This document shows positions 25,191 through 33,347 of a DNA stretch of 64,000 nucleotides, piece by piece. The notes beneath the pieces were generated by a model. That model had not been told where the DNA came from, made no database searches, and saw only the letters and a program-made list of their open reading frames with translations. A program made the position numbers and the translations under genes. Source of the DNA: an uncultured Clostridia bacterium (GTDB lineage Bacteria; Bacillota; Clostridia; Oscillospirales; Acutalibacteraceae); contig CAJFPJ010000068.1 in NCBI GenBank assembly GCA_904399395.1, positions 1 to 64,000 on the forward strand. The letters run 5' to 3'. Each line of letters starts with the position of its first letter. Position 1 is the stretch's first letter.

Positions 25191-26123
25191 ATGATTGCAA
25201 GCAAATTAAAAGTTGGCGATGAAATCAGGGTTGTTGCACCATCAAGGAGTCTATTAGAAGTATGGAATAATGTACATCAACATGCTATGGAATTTTGGCA
25301 AAAAGAGGGATTTTATCTATCTTATTCTACCCATAGCCGCGAACTGGATAAATACCACTCTTCGAGTATAGGATCACGGATTGAAGATTTACACGAAGCG
25401 TTTCTCGATCCGAATGTAAAAATGATTATTACCAGCCTTGGTGGTTTTAATGTCAACCAACTTCTTCGCTATCTGGATTATGAACTAATCGCTAGAAATC
25501 CCAAAATCATTTGTGGGTATTCAGATATTACAGCTTTACTAAATGCGATTTATGCCAAAACAGGACTTGTGACCTATCACGGTCCACATTACAGCACATT
25601 TGGCTTTGACAGAGAGAATGAATATACAAGACAAGCATTTTTGAGTTGCCTAACGGATGACGCCCCTTATGTGATTTCGCCTTCTAAAACTGCATCGGAA
25701 TATTACGCTATTCAAGAGGGTAATTGCGAAGGAACAGTTATTGGCGGTAATCTTTGCACACTGAATTTGTTGCAAGGTACTCCTTATATGCCCGACATCT
25801 GCAATAAGGTGTTATTCCTTGAGGATGACAACATTATGGGTAAATATTTCAGTTATGAATTTGATCGTAATTTAGAGTCGCTTTTGCAAATAGATGGGGC
25901 CGATACTGTTAAAGGCATTGTTTTTGGTCGATTTGAAGAAAGTTGCGGTATGACTTTGGAGAGAATTACAGATATTGTTCGCAATAAAGTACCATCGAAT
26001 ATTCCTGTGGCTTTTGGTGTTGACTTTGGCCATGTTTTCCCAATTGCCACTTTCCCCATTGGCGGAACGGTAAGTATAACGGTAAAAAAAGAGAATACAA
26101 AAATTGTTGTAGTTTCACACTAA
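25191..26123 (+). CDS. S66 family LD-carboxypeptidase / MccF-like immunity peptidase
   Basis: A 310-residue serine peptidase of family S66, which includes the murein tetrapeptide LD-carboxypeptidase LdcA and the microcin C immunity peptidase MccF. The catalytic triad can be read as S111 (CGYSDIT), E211 (FLEDD) and H281 (DFGHVFP). The ITSLGGFNVNQLL segment and the FLEDDN...YEFDR region look closer to the MccF-like branch than to LdcA, which is a judgement by eye. Start at ATG 25191 with GAGGGGGAAG. The gene is AT-richer than its chromosomal neighbours and sits behind a leader-peptide attenuator next to a TnpV scar, which suggests a horizontally acquired resistance determinant. Alternative role: muropeptide recycling. 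Confidence 0.85.
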   Translation: MIASKLKVGDEIRVVAPSRSLLEVWNNVHQHAMEFWQKEGFYLSYSTHSRELDKYHSSSIGSRIEDLHEAFLDPNVKMIITSLGGFNVNQLLRYLDYELIARNPKIICGYSDITALLNAIYAKTGLVTYHGPHYSTFGFDRENEYTRQAFLSCLTDDAPYVISPSKTASEYYAIQEGNCEGTVIGGNLCTLNLLQGTPYMPDICNKVLFLEDDNIMGKYFSYEFDRNLESLLQIDGADTVKGIVFGRFEESCGMTLERITDIVRNKVPSNIPVAFGVDFGHVFPIATFPIGGTVSITVKKENTKIVVVSH

Positions 26124-26270
26124 CCAAAAGAGATTGAACTAGAGCTAAACATTTACATCTTTTAGAACTTGATCCTACTGTCCTACAGCTATTGTATCAC
26201 GGGCATCTCAAGGTCTGCTGATACCTGATATTTATTAACTTTGAATCTTATTATACGAGGAGGTAGAATA

Positions 26271-26849
26271 ATGCGAAAAACATTAGTTATCATATTGGGA
26301 TCCCACGCTGTTGGGAAAATGACAGTTGGGCAGGAACTTGCTAAAATCACCGGACTGCGGCTGTTTCATAATCATATGTCCATCGAATTGTCACGCAAGC
26401 TCTTTGCGCCAAATGAGAAGGAAGAATTCAATTCGCTTAACCGCGCAATTCGGCAGAAGGTTTTTGATTTGTTTGCAACAAGAGATCTTCCCGGACTGAT
26501 ATTCACATATATGTGTGCATTCGATGAGCAGGAAGAATTAGATTATCTGACGGGTCTCATTGAATTGTTTGAGTCAAACGGAGCAAAATGCTGTGTGGTT
26601 GAACTTTGCGCCGATTTTGATGTTCGATTGGTAAGAAATAAGAGTGAGAACCGTCTGCTTTATAAGGAATCAAAGCGCAATCTTGATTGGAGTGAAGCTG
26701 AAATGCGGTCAACAAGCGAAAAGTATCGTCTCAATTCCTATGAAGGTGAAGAGCTGCCGTTTAAGAATTATATGAAACTCGACAACACGAATATTGCTCC
26801 GGACGAAGTTGCAAAGATGATTAAGACTTACTTTGCAATCGAGGGGTAA
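26271..26849 (+). CDS. P-loop kinase, shikimate-kinase-like
   Basis: A 192-residue small nucleotide kinase-like protein. The P-loop reads GSHAVGKMT (about 10-18), with Met after the Lys, as in a group often annotated as shikimate kinase or AAA family (GPPAVGKMT type), followed by GLRLFHNHMSIEL. The RLVRNKSENR region resembles a LID. The real substrate is unknown; it is unlikely to be shikimate. Start at ATG 26271 with GAGGAGGT; the frame to 26241 has no site. It is part of the AT-rich island with the S66 peptidase. The 147-base gap between them holds no clear promoter. Confidence 0.75.
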   Translation: MRKTLVIILGSHAVGKMTVGQELAKITGLRLFHNHMSIELSRKLFAPNEKEEFNSLNRAIRQKVFDLFATRDLPGLIFTYMCAFDEQEELDYLTGLIELFESNGAKCCVVELCADFDVRLVRNKSENRLLYKESKRNLDWSEAEMRSTSEKYRLNSYEGEELPFKNYMKLDNTNIAPDEVAKMIKTYFAIEG

Positions 26850-26870
26850 TTAACCGAAAGGAGTATTACA

Positions 26871-27393
26871 ATGAAGTTTGAAGAAAATAACCGTGAAAAA
26901 CGAACCAACATCACTCTTGAACAGTTCGCGTGTTGAGGATTCGGAAAAGATGCTGAGTTACATAACGAAGGCTTGCGGAGAGAGATTATCTTTTGCGTTA
27001 TCCTGAAGAATGGGATATCAGCGTATAGCAAGAAGATTGGATAAATCGCCTTCGTTCATCGTCCGACACGTTAGCGATAATCACTATGTTGAGGTAAGTT
27101 GTGAGATCACTTTCAGAGGTGGCATAAAGAAATCCTATCGAGCAAGAATTGCCATTGTGATTCTCAAGACTTATTGGAGCCTTAGCATCGGTTCCGCTAT
27201 GTTTGAAGGACTCATAACTACAGCAAAGGAACGGGGAACTGAGATCATGGAGCTTGAGTTTATTGAAGGTAAAGAGCAGGAAATCCTTGCTATGATGAAG
27301 GAAATACGGGAAAACCGCAGACTTCCGCTTTGTAGCATAACAAAAGATACGGTACAGCCTCTTAATCGAAACTGCACCGTATTCCGTACATAA
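26871..27393 (+). pseudogene. Decayed GNAT acetyltransferase gene
   Basis: An ATG with an AAAGGAG site begins a short frame that stops at TGA 26935. Later frames carry, in order, EDSEKMLSYITKAC, YPEEWDISV followed by an in-frame TAG and QEDWINRLRSSSDTLAIIT, then VSCEITFRGGIKKSYRARIAIVILKTYW and SIGSAMFEGLITTAKERGTEIMELEFIEG. Together these make a GNAT N-acetyltransferase broken by several frameshifts and a stop. The end decays after the acetyl-CoA-binding region. It marks the right side of the acquired island. Confidence 0.75.
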
Positions 27394-27485
27394 AACTTCC
27401 TTATCTGGATTGTCTTTAGGCTGTTCCCTGTTTTTGCGTGCCAGATATAGAAATAGAGAAGGTGTTTTTAAGAAAGAGTTCCTCC

Positions 27486-29534
27486 TCAGCATTGGGAGGG
27501 AGAAACAACTCGCACCCCATAGCCTTCTATGGAAAGTTGAGAAACAGGCGTGTTGGTCTCAGTATCCGTCCATCCCTCCGGCAGATCCAGGAGGATGGGG
27601 AAAGAGTTGAAGTTCTGAAAGATGTAATACGCTGCTCCTGTATCCGAGTTTATTCGGGTGTTCACAGTGACCTTTTCCGGCAGAGAGACAGGAGGCAGGA
27701 GTGAAAGCTCTTGAAACAGTGCTCCTAGGAAGTCCTCATAGAAGGCAGATTCCATGCGGCAGGCCACGTAATAGGCCTTTCCTTTGCCAAAGGTATTTGC
27801 GGTAAGGGCTGGCAAGCCGGCATAAAAATCCTTTCCGTATTCAGCCAGCGGTTTGGCGGTGGAAAGATGAATGAGATCGCAGAGGCTGTGGATCTCATAA
27901 GAGGGTTTCATACCGGGAAGACTGTGAGTGATCAGAGCCGTATTCCTATCCTGGGGATAGAGGGCGTCCGTTTCTTCACTGCGAAGGCCCAGAACCTCCA
28001 TCATTCCCTCTCCGGGCATGCCCCCCAGATAGCAGAGGTCGTTTTCGTCCACAATGCCGCTGAAACAGGACATGACCAGCGTTCCGCCCTCTTTTACAAA
28101 CCGGCGGAGCTTTTCTCCGATCCCGGCCCGAAACATATACAGCATAGGCGCTATGAGCAGCTCATAGCCGGAAAGATCACTTTCCATATCCACCAGATCC
28201 ACATTGACTCCTCTATGGAAGAAGGGAGCGTAAAAAGCCTCCAATTCCTCCATATAGCCCTGATTACCGTTGTGAAGGCCCTGCATCTGTTCGATAGCCC
28301 AGCGGTTTTCCACATCATAAAGAATAGCGGCTTTGGCTGGATATTCTGTCCCGCAAAGGCTGGGGCTCAGATTTTTAAGACGGCTTCCCACTGCGGACAC
28401 CTCACGGAAGACCCGGGTATCGCTTTTTCCGTAGTGATCCACTACAGCACCATGGAATTTTTCGGAACCGCCCCGTCCCTTTCTCCACTGGAAATATTGG
28501 ACACTGTCGGAGCCGTGGGCCACTGCCTGCAGGGAAGCGAGCATGTGCATCCCCGGCCTTCTCAGCTTGCAAACGGGCTGCCAGTTGGTAGCGCTGGGGG
28601 AGGATTCCATCATCAGCCAGGGTTTGCCCGGATGAATGGAGCGGATCATATCGTGGGCCATGGCGGTGTGGATGGGTACGCTGTTTTCCCCTTCGCTGTG
28701 CCACAGAGGATAATTATCCCAGGAGAGTACGTCGCAGATATCCTTGAATTTATAATAGTTCAGGCCGCTGTAAAGTTCCATCATGTTGGTGGTCACGGGG
28801 ATATCGGGGCATATTTCCCGGATTGGAGCTGCCTCTGCTTTCATGAAATCAACGGTCATATCTGTGGTGAAGCGTTTCCAGTCCAAAACCAGATTATGAA
28901 TGCTGTGTTCTCCGTGCTCCGAGGAAGAATGCAGCTGGCTCCAATCTGTATAGGTGTGGCTCCAGAAGGCGGACCAGTAGGCTCGATTCAGGGCATCGAG
29001 AGTTTTGTATTTTTTCTTCAGCCATTTCCGGAAGTTTTCCTGGCAGAGCTCACAGTGGCATTCTCCGCCGTATTCGTTAGAAATATGCCAGAGGATCACC
29101 GCAGGGTGGGCGCCGAAACGCTTTGCTAAAGCCGTGTTGATATCATGCACCTTTTTCCGGTAGACGGGCGAGCTCAGGCAGTGGTTGTGCCTGCCGGAAA
29201 AGAGGATCCGCTCCCCGTCGTTCCCAACTCTGAGAACCTCCGGATATTTTTGGGCCATCCAGGAGGGCCTTGCCCCGGAGGGGGTGGCCAGCACGGTGTA
29301 AATTCCGTTGGCATAAAGCCGGTCTATAATGGCTTCCAGCCAATCGAAATCATAGCGGCCCTCTTGGGGCTCCAGGCGAATCCAGTCGAAGATGCCCAGG
29401 CTCATAACATTGCAGCCGGCTTCCTTCATCAGGACAATGTCTTGTTCCAGAATGTCGGGGCGGTCCAGCCACTGGCCGGGGTTGTAATCCCCGCCGTGCA
29501 GAAGTGCGGGAAATTTTGGTGTGGTATGTTTCAT
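27486..29534 (-). CDS. GH42 family beta-galactosidase
   Basis: A 682-residue glycoside hydrolase of family 42 that removes beta-galactosyl residues from oligosaccharides such as galactan fragments. The acid/base is E154 (WHISNEYGG) and the nucleophile E310 (WLMMESSPSATNW). The zinc cluster typical of bacterial GH42 is present (C119, C159, C161, C164). Domain order is barrel (1-390), trimerisation domain (about 395-610) and a small C-terminal beta domain. No signal peptide, so it is cytoplasmic. GGAGG lies 12 bases before ATG 29534. The malic enzyme gene lies 81 bases upstream on the same strand, so co-transcription is possible. Confidence 0.93.
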   Translation of the reverse strand: MKHTTPKFPALLHGGDYNPGQWLDRPDILEQDIVLMKEAGCNVMSLGIFDWIRLEPQEGRYDFDWLEAIIDRLYANGIYTVLATPSGARPSWMAQKYPEVLRVGNDGERILFSGRHNHCLSSPVYRKKVHDINTALAKRFGAHPAVILWHISNEYGGECHCELCQENFRKWLKKKYKTLDALNRAYWSAFWSHTYTDWSQLHSSSEHGEHSIHNLVLDWKRFTTDMTVDFMKAEAAPIREICPDIPVTTNMMELYSGLNYYKFKDICDVLSWDNYPLWHSEGENSVPIHTAMAHDMIRSIHPGKPWLMMESSPSATNWQPVCKLRRPGMHMLASLQAVAHGSDSVQYFQWRKGRGGSEKFHGAVVDHYGKSDTRVFREVSAVGSRLKNLSPSLCGTEYPAKAAILYDVENRWAIEQMQGLHNGNQGYMEELEAFYAPFFHRGVNVDLVDMESDLSGYELLIAPMLYMFRAGIGEKLRRFVKEGGTLVMSCFSGIVDENDLCYLGGMPGEGMMEVLGLRSEETDALYPQDRNTALITHSLPGMKPSYEIHSLCDLIHLSTAKPLAEYGKDFYAGLPALTANTFGKGKAYYVACRMESAFYEDFLGALFQELSLLPPVSLPEKVTVNTRINSDTGAAYYIFQNFNSFPILLDLPEGWTDTETNTPVSQLSIEGYGVRVVSPSQC

Positions 29535-29615
29535 AAACCTGTAAATCCTCCCTGTTGCAGAGGCCGCATCCTATTCACGTTCTCTGCGGTTTCTGTTTTT
29601 AAGGGTAAGCTTCTG

Positions 29616-30788
29616 TCAAATCCGGGCCACACCGGAATCACGGGCGGCTTTGGCGACAGCAGCGGCTACCTTGGGAACCACATTTTTATCCAGCGCACTG
29701 GGCAAAATATTTTCCTTGGAAAGTTCCTTTTCCGGGATGAAGTCTGCAATGGCCTTTGCGGCAGCTGCCTGCATTTCATCGTTGATGTCCCTGGCTCTGG
29801 CATCCAAAGCACCGCGGAATATACCGGGGAAAGCCAACACGTTGTTGATCTGGTTGGGGAAATCGCTCCGTCCGGTGCCTACCACGGCGGCGCCTGCGGC
29901 CAGGGCTTCATCCGGCATGATTTCGGGAGTGGGATTAGCCATGGCAAAAATCATGGGCTCTCGATTCATGGTGCGGATCATATCCCCGGTCAGCATTTTG
30001 GGAGCGGAAACGCCCACAAAGAGATCCGTTCCCGGAAGCACATCCTTCAGAAGGCCTTTGCACCGGCGGGGATTGGTCTTTTCTGCCAGAGCGGCGTGGG
30101 CTTCGCTCAGTGAGGGATCGCCTGCTACCAGAGCGCCGTTTTTGTCACACATAATGATATCTCGGATGCCGATTTTCATAAGGAAAGTGGCGATGGCGGT
30201 CCCGGCGGCTCCAGCGCCGTTGATGACGGCCTTTGTTTCCTCCAGTTTCCGGCCGGTAAGGCGACAGGCGTTGATGACGGCCGCGGCTACTACTACGGCA
30301 GTACCGTGCTGATCGTCGTGGAAAACAGGAATATCGCAGCATTCCTTAAGGCGGCGCTCAATTTCAAAACAGCGGGGAGCGGCAATATCTTCCAGATTAA
30401 TGCCTCCGAAACTTCCTGCCAGAAGACTTATGGTACGGACAATTTCATCCACGTCCTTAGAACGGATGCAGAGGGGGACGGCATCCACACCGCCGAAAGC
30501 TTTGAAAAGGGCGCATTTTCCCTCCATAACGGGCATGCCCGCTTCTGGACCAATATCCCCAAGCCCTAAAACGGCGGTTCCGTCTGTTACCACGGCTACA
30601 AGATTGGAACGCCGGGTTAACTCCCAGCTTTGGTTGGGATCTTTTTGAATTTCCAGGCAGGGCTGTGCTACCCCCGGCGTATACGCCAGAGAAAGATCTT
30701 CCCGTGTCTCCAGAGGAGCGCGGCAGATCATTTCTATTTTTCCCTTCCATTCCCGGTGTAGGCGAAGAGACTCCGCAGCATAATCCAT
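29616..30788 (-). CDS. NAD(P)-dependent malic enzyme
   Basis: A 390-residue short-form bacterial malic enzyme that oxidatively decarboxylates malate to pyruvate. The N-terminal malic domain has SLAYTPGVAQPC (about 34-45) and the metal/catalytic segment EDIAAPRCFEIE and FHDDQHGTAVV; the Rossmann domain has INGAGAAGTA (near 190). The start at ATG 30788 has GAGGA nine bases upstream; the in-frame ATG at 30797 is too close to that site. A near-consensus promoter lies at 30898-30926. Cofactor preference cannot be told by eye. Confidence 0.92.
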   Translation of the reverse strand: MDYAAESLRLHREWKGKIEMICRAPLETREDLSLAYTPGVAQPCLEIQKDPNQSWELTRRSNLVAVVTDGTAVLGLGDIGPEAGMPVMEGKCALFKAFGGVDAVPLCIRSKDVDEIVRTISLLAGSFGGINLEDIAAPRCFEIERRLKECCDIPVFHDDQHGTAVVVAAAVINACRLTGRKLEETKAVINGAGAAGTAIATFLMKIGIRDIIMCDKNGALVAGDPSLSEAHAALAEKTNPRRCKGLLKDVLPGTDLFVGVSAPKMLTGDMIRTMNREPMIFAMANPTPEIMPDEALAAGAAVVGTGRSDFPNQINNVLAFPGIFRGALDARARDINDEMQAAAAKAIADFIPEKELSKENILPSALDKNVVPKVAAAVAKAARDSGVARI

Positions 30789-30897
30789 AGTATTCATTCC
30801 TCGCTTTTTTCTGATTGTGGTTTTTATGATTTTGATAGATCGGCTGGGAACATATATCCTGCAATCACCTGAAAAACAGCTCCTCCCAGCTTCTTTT

Positions 30898-30926
30898 AGT
30901 ATACGGTCATTTTAAAAGAAGTGCAA
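30898..30926 (-). promoter_or_regulatory. Sigma-A promoter for malic enzyme
   Basis: On the minus strand TTGCAC (30921-30926), 17-base spacer, TATACT (30898-30903). The leader to the ATG is about 100 bases. Confidence 0.7.
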
Positions 30927-31110
30927 GGCCGGTTCTTGAGGCGCAGTTCGAAAAAAAGCGTGATATATGCGGGTAGTTCCGCCTATTCTACTGAAAAAAG
31001 GATATTGAACTCTTGTTTCGGCAAAGAAATTTTGCCATTATTATACTGGATTACGTCATCACGTACTCGAAACGCACGGATTTCCTGTATCATACAGTAG
31101 GGTGATTTTT

Positions 31111-31353
31111 ATGGGTATGAAGGAAGCTGTTGTGCAGCGCATCTGCACAATATGCCAACAACGGAACATCGCACTCAATCAACTTGCCAATATTTCCGGC
31201 GTAACCCCCTCCACCATTTATAGCTTTATGCGGTCCGACCGAAAGGATATTGGAATTGTTACGCTCAAGAAGCTGTGCGACGGTTTGGAAATCTCTATGG
31301 AGGAGTTTTTCCATGATTCCAGTTTTGAAAACCTGGGGCCGGAAGTGAAATAA
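31111..31353 (+). CDS. XRE family helix-turn-helix regulator
   Basis: An 80-residue Cro/CI-type DNA-binding protein, essentially one helix-turn-helix domain: ICQQRNIALNQLANISGVTPSTIYSFMR (about 14-41) followed by LKKLCDGLEISMEEFF. This is a common clostridial stand-alone XRE type. Start at ATG 31111 with AGGGTG upstream. A 6-bp inverted repeat GGCAAA-GAAAT-TTTGCC at about 31020-31036 lies in its upstream region and could be an operator. Its target genes are unknown; the malic enzyme gene is divergent from it. Confidence 0.88.
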   Translation: MGMKEAVVQRICTICQQRNIALNQLANISGVTPSTIYSFMRSDRKDIGIVTLKKLCDGLEISMEEFFHDSSFENLGPEVK

Positions 31354-31396
31354 ATAGCCCCCCGCCGGCTGGTGAAGACGGCGGCAGATATGCAGG

Positions 31397-31431
31397 ACCG
31401 CCTCCGCGACATTTCGCGGGGGCGGTTTTAT
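31397..31431 (+). terminator. Intrinsic terminator after the XRE gene
   Basis: ACCGCC-t-CCGCG pairs with CGCGG-g-GGCGGT (31397-31426), six-base loop, then TTTTATT. The T-tract runs into the next promoter. Confidence 0.8.
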
Positions 31432-31459
31432 TGTAAAGAAACTGTTTTTCTGCTATGAT
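31431..31459 (+). promoter_or_regulatory. Promoter of the DUF5058/M20 operon
   Basis: TTGTAA (31431-31436), 17-base spacer, TATGAT (31454-31459) with an extended TG. It implies a leader of about 465 bases before the DUF5058 gene unless the small frame at 31554-31886 is a gene. Confidence 0.6.
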
Positions 31460-31553
31460 GTAAAAAGAAAATAAAAAAGCTTCCCCTTACTACCGGGGCA
31501 GATTGGCTTTCTATGCGCCCAGAGCAGCGTTTATCATAAGCGGGAAACATACT

Positions 31554-31886
31554 ATGGAGAAAAAGAGCAACGGTGGGGAGAATGCTTCTGTTTCCTTGAA
31601 GGATATTTGTTCCTGTCAGGAAACATATAATAGAAATTGCCACCGAAAGGCTGTGACCAATACTCTCTTCAGAAATTCTATTTCGGCTCCGGCTGTTACT
31701 TTTGTGCAGGCCAGCACAGCCCGGAATTTTCCCAAATTCTCGATTGATATCCCCATCTTGTTCGACGCGCTTGTATATCAGGCTGTGATTCTCAAAAAAT
31801 ATCTGGCATCAGCTCAGGGGAAAGCCCTGGAAAAGCAACTTATTTCGCTGCACCCCCGGAATCCCATGGGTGCGCCGGCGGATTGA
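31554..31886 (+). CDS. Possible small hypothetical protein
   Basis: A 110-codon frame from ATG 31554 (127 codons if the TTG at 31503 is used) fills most of the long leader before the DUF5058 gene. There is no clear Shine-Dalgarno sequence and no recognised family. A helical C-terminal half (FDALVYQAVILKKYLASAQGK) is the only protein-like part. It may be a gene, a remnant of one, or simply untranslated leader. I could not match the leader to a known riboswitch. Confidence 0.25.
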   Translation: MEKKSNGGENASVSLKDICSCQETYNRNCHRKAVTNTLFRNSISAPAVTFVQASTARNFPKFSIDIPILFDALVYQAVILKKYLASAQGKALEKQLISLHPRNPMGAPAD

Positions 31887-31931
31887 GGAGTATATTATAC
31901 ACATACATACGGAAAGGAGAATATTGCGGTT

Positions 31932-32663
31932 ATGGATTTCAAGAACAGTCAATTTATGTTTATTTTAGGAGGTCTTGTAGGCACTTTTGTGATTGCCCAA
32001 TCCTTGTATTTTCTCATAAAAGCTCTGCGGCGGGGAAAGGCGTTGGGAATCACAGGCTCTGTCATCAAAAAGACAATTTTTTCCAGCGCAGTTTTTGCGG
32101 TTTTACCATCCATATCCATTTTGATTGGGCTTATCGGCCTGACAAGTGCTTTGGGTCTTCCCCTTCCTTGGATACGTCTGAGCGTTCTGGGGGCTGTTAC
32201 GTATGAACTGCCGGCGGCTACTACTGCCCTTAACGCATTGGGCCAGAGCATTGCGGATCCCATCACGGATCCGGCAGCCTTCACAGCTGTGGCATGGGTT
32301 ATGACGCTGGGCTGTATTACACCATTGATTATCATCCCCCTGTTTTTAAAAAAGATCCAGGGCGGTATCCATAAGCTACAGAAACGGGATATGAAATGGG
32401 GCGATCTGTTCATTACAGCTCTGTTTTTGGGTATGATTTCCGCCTTCCTGGGTATGGGAATTTCCGACGGCCTGCTTTCTATCCTGACGCTTCTCACATC
32501 CGCTCTTTTCATGGGAATCTGCGGCATTTTTGTCAAAGTTCGAAAAGTCAAATGGCTGGAAAATTTCGCCCTGCCTATCAGCATGCTGGGGGCCATGGCC
32601 TGTTCTATTTTGTATGCGAATATCCTGCCAGCTAATCTGCTGCCTGCGGGACTCTGGGATTAA
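31932..32663 (+). CDS. DUF5058 family membrane protein
   Basis: A 243-residue polytopic membrane protein of the DUF5058 family (function not established). About six hydrophobic segments are visible, with two amphipathic loops (LGQSIADPITDPAAFT and KKIQGGIHKLQKRD). The family usually sits next to a second small membrane protein and an M20 peptidase, which is the case here, so the pair may be a transporter for peptides or N-acyl amino acids. AAAGGAG lies 12 bases before ATG 31932. The next gene follows after 12 bases. Confidence 0.8.
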   Translation: MDFKNSQFMFILGGLVGTFVIAQSLYFLIKALRRGKALGITGSVIKKTIFSSAVFAVLPSISILIGLIGLTSALGLPLPWIRLSVLGAVTYELPAATTALNALGQSIADPITDPAAFTAVAWVMTLGCITPLIIIPLFLKKIQGGIHKLQKRDMKWGDLFITALFLGMISAFLGMGISDGLLSILTLLTSALFMGICGIFVKVRKVKWLENFALPISMLGAMACSILYANILPANLLPAGLWD

Positions 32664-32675
32664 GGAGGGAAAATC

Positions 32676-33344
32676 ATGAAAGAATCTGTGAATAAAACCT
32701 ATGAAGACCAGGTTCATCTGTATGGAAGGATCTGGATGGTGGGCGCCCTGATCGTGATGGTGATGGTGCCGGTTTCCATGTGCATCTATTTTGGTGCTTG
32801 GCCCGATCCCCTGGCGGTTCTCAAGGGGCTTCTGGGAGTGGCCCCTATTTATTGGACTGTCTGTTCTATCGAAGTCTTCACATACGCACCTATGCTGGGA
32901 AGCGGCGGCACATATCTGGCCTTTGTTACGGGCAACATCACCAATCTGAAAGCGCCGGCGGCCATCAATTCCATGGAGGCGGCTAAGGTAAAACCTGGCA
33001 GCGAAGAAGGGGAAGTGATCTCTACCATCGCTATCGCCACCACCTCCATTGTCACTACTCTGATCCTAGCTTTGGGTGTGCTTCTATTTTCCCAGCTTAC
33101 ACCGATTCTGGAGTCCCCCGTTTTAAAGCCGGCCTTTAAAATGATTCTTCCAGCCCTTTTCGGCGGCCTGGGTGTTGTGTATATTTCTAAAAATTGGAAA
33201 ATCGCCGTGGCACCGTTGGCATTCATGATTGTTCTGTTCCTGATTGTGCCTTCCCTGGCTTCTTCCGTCAGCGTGCTGGTGCCGGTGGGAGCGTTGGTAG
33301 CCATAGGTGTGGCCAGGATCCTTTATAAGAAAGGCAAGGTGTAA
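32676..33344 (+). CDS. Membrane protein, partner of the DUF5058 protein
   Basis: A 222-residue protein with about six predicted membrane segments. The middle has a glycine-rich stretch (PMLGSGGTYLAFVTGNITNLKAP, about 71-93) between helices, which could line a pore or substrate site. AAGGAGGGA precedes ATG 32676. It lies between the DUF5058 gene and an M20 peptidase gene (3 bases downstream), so the three are one operon. No family name is known to me; a two-component permease with DUF5058 is a reasonable inference. Confidence 0.75.
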   Translation: MKESVNKTYEDQVHLYGRIWMVGALIVMVMVPVSMCIYFGAWPDPLAVLKGLLGVAPIYWTVCSIEVFTYAPMLGSGGTYLAFVTGNITNLKAPAAINSMEAAKVKPGSEEGEVISTIAIATTSIVTTLILALGVLLFSQLTPILESPVLKPAFKMILPALFGGLGVVYISKNWKIAVAPLAFMIVLFLIVPSLASSVSVLVPVGALVAIGVARILYKKGKV

Positions 33345-33347
33345 TCT

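Noticed and set aside
27867..29129. Open frame of 420 codons on the plus strand opposite the GH42 gene
   Set aside because: Antisense shadow of a GH42 gene with complete catalytic and zinc residues; no ribosome site or known family.
29145..30312. Long plus-strand frames opposite the malic enzyme and GH42 start
   Set aside because: Antisense shadows; the minus-strand genes explain the openness of the frames.
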